Positions 31,458 through 36,311 of a stretch of 36,311 nt of DNA are shown here, in pieces. Position numbers and translations under genes: made by a program. The notes below the pieces were generated by a model that worked only from the letters and a program-made list of their open reading frames with translations, did no database searches and was not told the origin of the DNA. Position 1 is the first letter of the stretch. Each line of letters starts with the position of its first letter. Origin of the DNA: an uncultured Anaerolineales bacterium (GTDB taxonomy: Bacteria; Chloroflexota; Anaerolineae; Anaerolineales; UBA4823); NCBI GenBank assembly GCA_903872065.1, contig CAIQJJ010000830.1, positions 1 through 36,311 on the forward strand. The letters run 5' to 3'.

Positions 31458-32519
31458 CTAGTCGTATCTTCCATATTGATCAATCGCCTCCAGCATGGCA
31501 AAGATATTGGCCATACTTACATCGCGCTCGATAACATGTGATGGGCCGATGATGTAGCCTCCGCCGGCCCCCAGGGTGGCGATGGCCTTTTGGGTGTGCG
31601 TCTTGACCTCCTCCGGCGTCCCGAAGGGCAGCACCGACTGCACGCCCAGCCCGCCGGAAAAGGAGAGCCGGCTGCCGTACGTCGCTTTCACCCAGGCGTG
31701 ATCGACACATTCCGGCTGCACCGGGTTGAGGACGTCTACACCGGTTTCGATCAGGTCTCCCACCAGGTCGTTGATCTTGCCGTCGCTGTGATATTCAATC
31801 AACACGTCAGGCTTGATCTCGCGCGCCGCCTGGATGACGCGCTGCAAGCGCGGCTGAAACCAGGCGCGCCACATGCGCTTGCTCATCAGCAGGCTGTTTT
31901 GCATCGAAACATCATCCCCCAACTGAATCATATCCACCCCGGCGCGGGCGTAGGCGCGGGCGGCGACCACGCGCCGGTCGGTGATCTGATCGAGCAGCAC
32001 GTGCGCCTTCTCATCCTTCAGCGAGATGTCCTCGAACAGGCGATCCATCGAACGCAACTGCCAGGCGATCTCGAAGACCGTCTCAGCCAGCCCGCCGCAG
32101 ACTGCATAGCCGCGGGTGTGCAGTTCGGCCACGCGCCCCTCGAGCCCGGCGTAGCGGTATTCGGCGTCCAGATCGGGCCAGGGAAAGTGCAAAATTTCAT
32201 CCACACTCTCAGCGCGTTCGAGCGGGTAAAAATACTCGGCATACTGCCCGATGCTGTCCCATATCCGCCCGCGCCCCCATTCATCCCAACTCATCTGCGG
32301 GCGGGTGAAGTAGGATTGGTAATCGGTCGCCAGGCGGGTGGCGGCCGGCCCAACATAGAAGATATCGTCTTTGAGCGCCGGCATCAGATCTTGATTGCCG
32401 AAATGCTGGCGCAATTGGTGGTAGACATAGGTTTCCATCAGGATGTGGCGCGGAATGCGATCAGGGGTCTGGCGGTGGGCGGCGGTTAATACGCGTTGGC
32501 GGGAAGTCATCTCAGTCAT
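31458..32519 (-). CDS. Uroporphyrinogen decarboxylase (URO-D) family protein
   Basis: A 353-residue TIM-barrel protein of the URO-D superfamily. The N-terminal motif is SRQRVLTAAHRQTPDRIPRH (6-25), and near the C-terminal third lie EYHSDGKINDLVGDLIETGV and DVLNPVQPECV, typical of the group that includes corrinoid-linked methyltransferases (MtaA/CmuA-like). True HemE enzymes have other N-terminal residues, and no haem-synthesis gene is near, so HemE is unlikely. AGGAG precedes the ATG by 6 bases. It is divergent from the PhoB-like regulator gene and is first in the minus-strand carbohydrate locus. The substrate, perhaps a methylated or carboxylated compound, cannot be deduced. Confidence 0.85.
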   Translation of the reverse strand: MTEMTSRQRVLTAAHRQTPDRIPRHILMETYVYHQLRQHFGNQDLMPALKDDIFYVGPAATRLATDYQSYFTRPQMSWDEWGRGRIWDSIGQYAEYFYPLERAESVDEILHFPWPDLDAEYRYAGLEGRVAELHTRGYAVCGGLAETVFEIAWQLRSMDRLFEDISLKDEKAHVLLDQITDRRVVAARAYARAGVDMIQLGDDVSMQNSLLMSKRMWRAWFQPRLQRVIQAAREIKPDVLIEYHSDGKINDLVGDLIETGVDVLNPVQPECVDHAWVKATYGSRLSFSGGLGVQSVLPFGTPEEVKTHTQKAIATLGAGGGYIIGPSHVIERDVSMANIFAMLEAIDQYGRYD

Positions 32520-32571
32520 GGCAGCTCCTGGGGGAATATGTTTCGTTTTTTAATCTTTCGTCAATTATACC

Positions 32572-32625
32572 TTTACAACCTCTTAAAAAGTCGTTATCCT
32601 TTTGTTAACCTTGATCGATTATCCT
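32572..32625 (+). promoter_or_regulatory. Pho-box-like array (four 11-bp repeats) and -10 box before the response regulator gene
   Basis: TTTAC, TTAAA, TTATC and TTAAC begin at 32572, 32583, 32594 and 32605, an exact 11-bp period. TATCCT at 32620-32625 begins 15 bp after the last repeat start and serves as -10. No -35 consensus exists, as for PhoB/PhoP-activated promoters. The next gene encodes the PhoB-type regulator, so this is a candidate autoregulatory site. The predicted leader before the ATG at 32645 is short. Confidence 0.75.
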
Positions 32626-32644
32626 TTCCCCAGGGATTGAACCT

Positions 32645-33352
32645 ATGACCACGATTTTGCTTGTCGAAGATGAACCTGGTTTGCAAGAAGCCCTGATCTA
32701 CAACTTGCAGCGCCAGCAGTATACCGTCGAAGCCGTCGGCGACGGGCAGGCGGCGGTAGAAGCGGCGCGCCGCCTCCACCCCAACCTGGACTTGATCATC
32801 CTGGATGTGATGCTGCCCAGGCTGGATGGCTTTGAGGTCTGTCGCATCTTGCGCCAGGAGATGAGCATCCCGATTGTGATGCTCACCGCCCGCGATGACG
32901 AAATTGATCGCGTGGTCGGTTTGGAGATCGGCGCGGATGATTACGTCACCAAGCCGTTCAGCATGCGCGAATTCCTCGCCCGCATCAAGGCCCACTTGCG
33001 CCGCGAGCGCCGTTTGCAGGCCGACAGCGCCGCGGCGGACGCTGCCGCCAACGAGGTTTTGCGCTTCAATAATTTGACCATTGACCTGACCCGCCGTGAA
33101 GTAGCGTTGAACAACATCCCACTGGCTTTGAAACCCAAAGAATATGAGCTGCTTTTGTTCCTGGCGCAGCGGCGCGGGCAGGCGCTCTCGCGCGAGCGGC
33201 TGCTCGAATACGTTTGGGGCTGGGAGTTTAGCGGCAACACCCGTACAGTGGACGTGCATGTCCGCTGGCTGCGGGAGAAAATTGAACCTGACCCCTCGCA
33301 GCCTGTGCGCATTGTCACGGTGCGTGGGTCGGGCTATCGTTTTGAAGGTTGA
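32645..33352 (+). CDS. OmpR/PhoB-family response regulator, PhoB/PhoP-like
   Basis: A 235-residue DNA-binding regulator. The receiver domain (1 to about 120) has the acidic pair E8/D9 in LLVEDE, phospho-acceptor Asp54 in [13 protein letters not shown], Thr81 and Lys103 in [12 protein letters not shown]. The C-terminal winged helix (about 135-232) shows [20 protein letters not shown] and [20 protein letters not shown]. The histidine kinase gene begins 5 bases after its stop, and pstS follows. Direct repeats with an 11-bp period occur before both this gene and pstS, the expected target type for a PhoB/PhoP protein. A phosphate-starvation regulator is therefore the best reading; a cell-envelope (WalR-type) role is the main alternative. 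Confidence 0.92.
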   Translation: MTTILLVEDEPGLQEALIYNLQRQQYTVEAVGDGQAAVEAARRLHPNLDLIILDVMLPRLDGFEVCRILRQEMSIPIVMLTARDDEIDRVVGLEIGADDYVTKPFSMREFLARIKAHLRRERRLQADSAAADAAANEVLRFNNLTIDLTRREVALNNIPLALKPKEYELLLFLAQRRGQALSRERLLEYVWGWEFSGNTRTVDVHVRWLREKIEPDPSQPVRIVTVRGSGYRFEG

Positions 33353-33357
33353 TATTG

Positions 33358-35133
33358 ATGTTTCGTTCGATCCGCTGGCGCATCGCCTTACCCTATGTCA
33401 TTTTGATCCTGGCCTCCATGCTGGCCCTGGGTGTGATCTTATCCAATTTTCTGCGGCAGATTTACCTGGACGATCTGGAAGCGCAGTTGGCGACGGAGGC
33501 GCGCCTGGTGGGCGAGGCGCTTCGTCCGCTTTTGGAGCATTCTGTTGGCGCGCCTGCCAACGGCGAATCCGCCGCCCCCTTGATCGAGCAGGCCGCCAGG
33601 GAATGGGCCAAAACTCTGGGGGCGCGCCTGACGATCATTGCCCTAGACGGCGTTGTCTTGGGCGAGTCGGATGACGACCCGGCGTTGATGAGCAATCACG
33701 CCGATCGCCCGGAGGTGATTGCCGCCCTGCGCAGCGGGCAGGGCAGCAGCATCCGCTTCAGCCACACCCTGGGTTATGATATGCTCTATGTGGGAGTGGC
33801 TTTTCCGAATCCACAAAACCCGCTGGCTGTTATTCGTGTAGCCGTCGCACTTAATCGCATCCAATCTCACCTGGCTCAATTGCAAGGCATCTTGTTCAGC
33901 GCTACTCTGTTTGTGGCCGTCCTGGCGGTGTTGCTGGCCGCCTGGATTGCCGCCCGCGCCTCGAGTCCTCTGCAGCAGTTGACCCATGCAGCGCGCCAGA
34001 TGGCAGCCGGCGAATTGAGCGACCAGCCGGCAGCGGTCAATATTGATGAGATCGGCCAGTTGACCCAGGCTTTTAACCAGATGTCTGTCCAACTGCGCCA
34101 GCAGTTTCGCACGCTGGAGACAGAGCGCGGGAAGCTGTCGGCTGTGCTGCAAAAGATGAGCGACGGTGTGCTGATTGTAGACCAGCAGGGTCTGGTGCAA
34201 CTGCTCAACCCGGCGGCAGAGCGGATGCTCAGCCTGCTGGCGCGCGAGGCGGTCGGCTCGCCGCTGGCAGAAGCGGTGCGCCATCATCAGCCCTTTGAGG
34301 TCTGGCGGCAGTGCCAGGAGACCGGCGAGGGCCAGCAGGCGACATTTGAATTCAGCCGGCGGATTGTCTTGCAGGTTGTCGCCACGCCGCTCGACCAGGC
34401 CCTGCCTGGCAGCATCCTTTTGCTTTTCCATGATATGACCCGCCAACGCCAGATCGAACGCCTGCGGCGCGATTTTATCAGCAATGTTTCGCACGAACTG
34501 CGCACCCCCCTGGCTGCGCTTAAGGCGCTCACTGAAACGCTGCGCGATGGCGCGCTGGAAGACCCCCCGGCGGCGCGCCGCTTTTTGGCGCGCATGGAGA
34601 CCGAGGTGGACGCGTTGAGCTTGATGGTGGCTGAACTTCTGGAATTGTCGCGCATCGAGTCCGGGCATGTGCCGCTGATGCTGCAGCCCACCGCGCCGAT
34701 GGAAATTGTCGGCCCGGCTTATGAGCGCTTGTGTTTGCAGGCTGAGCGCGCAAACCTCTCGCTGACCGTCGAATGCGCGGAGGATCTACCGGATGTGTTG
34801 GCGGATGCCGGGCGAGCGCAGCAGATTGTAGTCAACCTGCTGCACAACGCTATTAAATTTACACCGGAGAATGGCCAGGTGATTGTCGCGTGTGAACCTC
34901 AAGGGCGTTTTGTGTGTTTCTCGGTGCGCGATACGGGCATCGGCATCTCGGCTGAGGATTTGCCGCGCATCTTTGAGCGTTTTTACAAGGCCGACCGTTC
35001 GCGTTCCAGCGGCGGCACAGGATTGGGCCTGGCGATTGCGCGCCACCTGGTCGAGGCGCATGGGGGCAAAATTTGGGCCGAGAGCCAACTTGGGCAGGGC
35101 AGCACGTTCAGTTTCACTATTCCAATCGCCTGA
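33358..35133 (+). CDS. Sensor histidine kinase, PhoR/WalK-like
   Basis: A 591-residue membrane kinase, partner of the preceding regulator. TM1 is at about 9-30, an extracytoplasmic sensor domain at about 31-176 and TM2 at 177-199. HAMP follows at about 200-252, then a PAS domain at about 258-365 ([20 protein letters not shown]). The HisKA domain has phospho-acceptor His379 in [16 protein letters not shown]. The ATPase domain shows the N box [11 protein letters not shown] (493-503), G1 DTGIGI (525-530), F box RIFERFYK and G2 GTGLGLAI (553-560). The ATG at 33358 is preferred; GAAGG lies about 9 bases upstream. The large sensor domain makes it look more like WalK/PhoR of Gram-positives than short E. 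coli PhoR. Confidence 0.93.
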   Translation: MFRSIRWRIALPYVILILASMLALGVILSNFLRQIYLDDLEAQLATEARLVGEALRPLLEHSVGAPANGESAAPLIEQAAREWAKTLGARLTIIALDGVVLGESDDDPALMSNHADRPEVIAALRSGQGSSIRFSHTLGYDMLYVGVAFPNPQNPLAVIRVAVALNRIQSHLAQLQGILFSATLFVAVLAVLLAAWIAARASSPLQQLTHAARQMAAGELSDQPAAVNIDEIGQLTQAFNQMSVQLRQQFRTLETERGKLSAVLQKMSDGVLIVDQQGLVQLLNPAAERMLSLLAREAVGSPLAEAVRHHQPFEVWRQCQETGEGQQATFEFSRRIVLQVVATPLDQALPGSILLLFHDMTRQRQIERLRRDFISNVSHELRTPLAALKALTETLRDGALEDPPAARRFLARMETEVDALSLMVAELLELSRIESGHVPLMLQPTAPMEIVGPAYERLCLQAERANLSLTVECAEDLPDVLADAGRAQQIVVNLLHNAIKFTPENGQVIVACEPQGRFVCFSVRDTGIGISAEDLPRIFERFYKADRSRSSGGTGLGLAIARHLVEAHGGKIWAESQLGQGSTFSFTIPIA

Positions 35134-35152
35134 ATCAGTTCATTCTTATGAT

Positions 35153-35198
35153 AGTGCGGCATTTATGGTGTAACCAAAAACACCGTAAATGCCGCACT
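35153..35198 (+). terminator. Long hairpin after the histidine kinase gene, probable terminator
   Basis: A 19-bp stem (35153-35171 and 35180-35198, core AGTGCGGCATTTA) with one G-U type mismatch and an 8-base loop. The tail GTTTGTT is a weak U-run. It separates the two-component operon from the Pho-box array of pstS, so pstS should depend on its own promoter. Confidence 0.7.
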
Positions 35199-35203
35199 GT
35201 TTG

Positions 35204-35279
35204 TTAACCAAATCATAACAATCCATTGAATGAATGTTAACCACCCCTTACCCTGTTGTTAAACGCTCGGGAGTATCCT
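35204..35279 (+). promoter_or_regulatory. Six-unit Pho-box array and -10 box before pstS
   Basis: TTAAC, ATAAC, TTGAA, TTAAC, TTACC and TTAAA begin at 35204, 35215, 35226, 35237, 35248 and 35259, a constant 11-bp step. TATCCT at 35274-35279 begins 15 bp after the last unit, as in front of the response regulator gene; TAGACT at 35280-35285 is an alternative -10. There is no -35 consensus. The array should bind several dimers of the PhoB-like regulator. Confidence 0.85.
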
Positions 35280-35318
35280 TAGACTGTAAAAAATAAACTA
35301 TCTACGAGAGGATTATGT

Positions 35319-36311
35319 ATGAATACATATCGCAAATTCAACCTTTTATTCGCAGGCATCGCCATCTTGACGCTGATCTTGAGCGCCTGCGGCAGTTCCG
35401 CCGCCATTGCGCCGGCCACTGCAGTTCCCGCCAAATCTGAACCCACCGCAACCATCGCGGCTGCGCAGCCCACTGCCACGACAGCTTCAGCGAACACTGG
35501 TGTGGCTTTACCCGAGGTAGACCCGGCGACTGTCTCCGGTAATATTGTCGCCGCGGGTAGTTCCACCGTCTATCCCTTGGCGGAAGCCCTGGCCGAACGT
35601 TTCAAGGATGAGGGCTTTGCCGGCAATGTCACCATAGACAGCATTGGCTCCGGCGCGGGTTTCGAGCGCTTCTGTAAAACCGGCGAAACCGATATTGCCA
35701 CCGCTTCGCGCAAAATCAAAGACGCCGAGATCGAAAACTGCAAGGCGATTGGCCGCGCGCCGCTCGAGTTCCGCGTCGGCACTGACGCGATTGCCTTCGT
35801 GGTGAGCGGCGAGAATGATTTCCTGAAGGATGTCACCCTGGCGGAACTGGCGAAAATCTTTTCCAAAGACGCCGTTAAGTGGTCGGACGTGCGCCCCGAA
35901 TGGCCGAACGAAAACATCCTGCGCTTTTCTCCCGGCACCGACTCGGGAACATTTACTTACTTTGTCGAAAACGTGATGGCCCCGGCTTATAAGAACGCTG
36001 AAGGCAAAGCCGATGTGGAAACGGGCAAGAAGGCCCTGCTCGATGCGGCGAATATCCAATTCTCTGAAGATGACAATGTGCTGGTGCAGTGGGTTGTAGG
36101 CTCCAAATACGCCATCGGTTATTTCGGCTTTGCTTACTTCTCTGAAAACCAGGGCAAGCTCAAGGCCATTTCTTTGAATGGCATCGCGCCTTCCTTCCAG
36201 ACGGCTGAAGATAACACCTATCCCATGTCGCGCCCCTTGTTCATCTACTCGGACGCCAAAATCCTGAAGGACAAGCCCCAGGCAGCCGCCTTCGTCAACT
36301 TCTTTCTGACG
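35319..36311 (+). CDS. pstS: Phosphate ABC transporter substrate-binding lipoprotein PstS (3' end outside the window)
   Basis: The first 331 codons are inside the window. The signal peptide has Arg/Lys near the start, a hydrophobic core and lipobox LSAC with Cys24, then a Ser/Ala/Thr/Pro-rich linker to about residue 70. The PstS domain begins with NIVAAGSSTVYPLAEALAER and contains the phosphate-binding signatures SIGSGAGFERFC, DIATASRKIK and RFSPGTDSGTFTYF. The protein lies on the outer side of the membrane and delivers phosphate to PstCAB, whose genes probably follow beyond the window. The start at 35319 is chosen because it gives the signal peptide; an ATG at 35315 is in another frame. AGAGG lies upstream. 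It is preceded by a six-unit Pho-box array. Confidence 0.93.
   Translation, partial: MNTYRKFNLLFAGIAILTLILSACGSSAAIAPATAVPAKSEPTATIAAAQPTATTASANTGVALPEVDPATVSGNIVAAGSSTVYPLAEALAERFKDEGFAGNVTIDSIGSGAGFERFCKTGETDIATASRKIKDAEIENCKAIGRAPLEFRVGTDAIAFVVSGENDFLKDVTLAELAKIFSKDAVKWSDVRPEWPNENILRFSPGTDSGTFTYFVENVMAPAYKNAEGKADVETGKKALLDAANIQFSEDDNVLVQWVVGSKYAIGYFGFAYFSENQGKLKAISLNGIAPSFQTAEDNTYPMSRPLFIYSDAKILKDKPQAAAFVNFFLT

Noticed and set aside
31458-32519. Haem biosynthesis HemE
   Set aside because: The protein is of the URO-D superfamily, but its motifs follow the methyltransferase-like branch, and no haem genes are adjacent.
1-36311. CRISPR array, tRNA, rRNA, insertion sequence or prophage
   Set aside because: No regularly spaced long direct repeats, no cloverleaf-like sequence recognised, and no transposase, integrase or phage structural gene among the translated frames.

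Overview
The window looks like chromosomal DNA of a bacterium from the phylum Chloroflexota, most probably class Anaerolineae. This rests on gene content (DUF5107 protein, CehA/McbA-type hydrolase, ROK repressor with carbohydrate ABC transporter, fused gamma-alpha 2-oxoacid:ferredoxin oxidoreductase, many Tat/lipobox lipoproteins) and moderately high GC; it is an inference, since no rRNA or other taxonomic marker is present. I see no tRNA, rRNA, CRISPR array, transposase or phage gene.

Layout. (1) 1-2743: the 5' part of a MacB/LolD-type ABC ATPase gene and a HlyD-type membrane fusion gene, overlapping by 4 bases, face a TetR/WHG repressor gene whose near-consensus promoter is covered by a duplicated operator. 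(2) 2737-7447: single genes: an Eis-like GNAT acetyltransferase, a TPR-GGDEF diguanylate cyclase, an alpha/beta hydrolase and an EthD-like protein, the last two divergent around a perfect 36-bp inverted repeat. (3) 7709-16680: a plus-strand run of mrp-like ATPase, RicT/PSP1 protein, PIG-L deacetylase, DinB protein, M20 amidohydrolase, a BtuF-like binding protein without signal peptide, and korA-korB, closed by a strong intrinsic terminator. (4) 16694-32519: a long minus-strand carbohydrate locus. In transcription order it holds a UroD-family protein, a CehA-type metallohydrolase, a ROK repressor with its own promoter and operator, a large ROK kinase, a second PIG-L deacetylase, a sugar ABC importer (binding protein and two permeases), a DUF5107-TPR protein, a BadF-type (N-acetylglucosamine kinase-like) kinase, a frameshifted membrane-protein remnant and two tandem SIS proteins. 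(5) 32645-36311: a PhoB/PhoR-type two-component system followed by pstS (cut by the window end).

How it works together. The minus-strand locus reads as import, deacetylation, phosphorylation and isomerisation/deamination of an acetylated amino sugar or glycoconjugate. No NagA- or NagB-type protein is visible; PIG-L and SIS proteins could fill those steps (inference). The PhoBR-pstS end is tied together by direct repeats with an exact 11-bp period in front of both the regulator gene and pstS, each followed by TATCCT exactly 15 bp after the start of the last repeat. The same geometry, less perfect, occurs in front of the HlyD-ABC operon at the other end of the window. An intergenic hairpin repeat family occurs twice (7510-7555 and 19464-19517).
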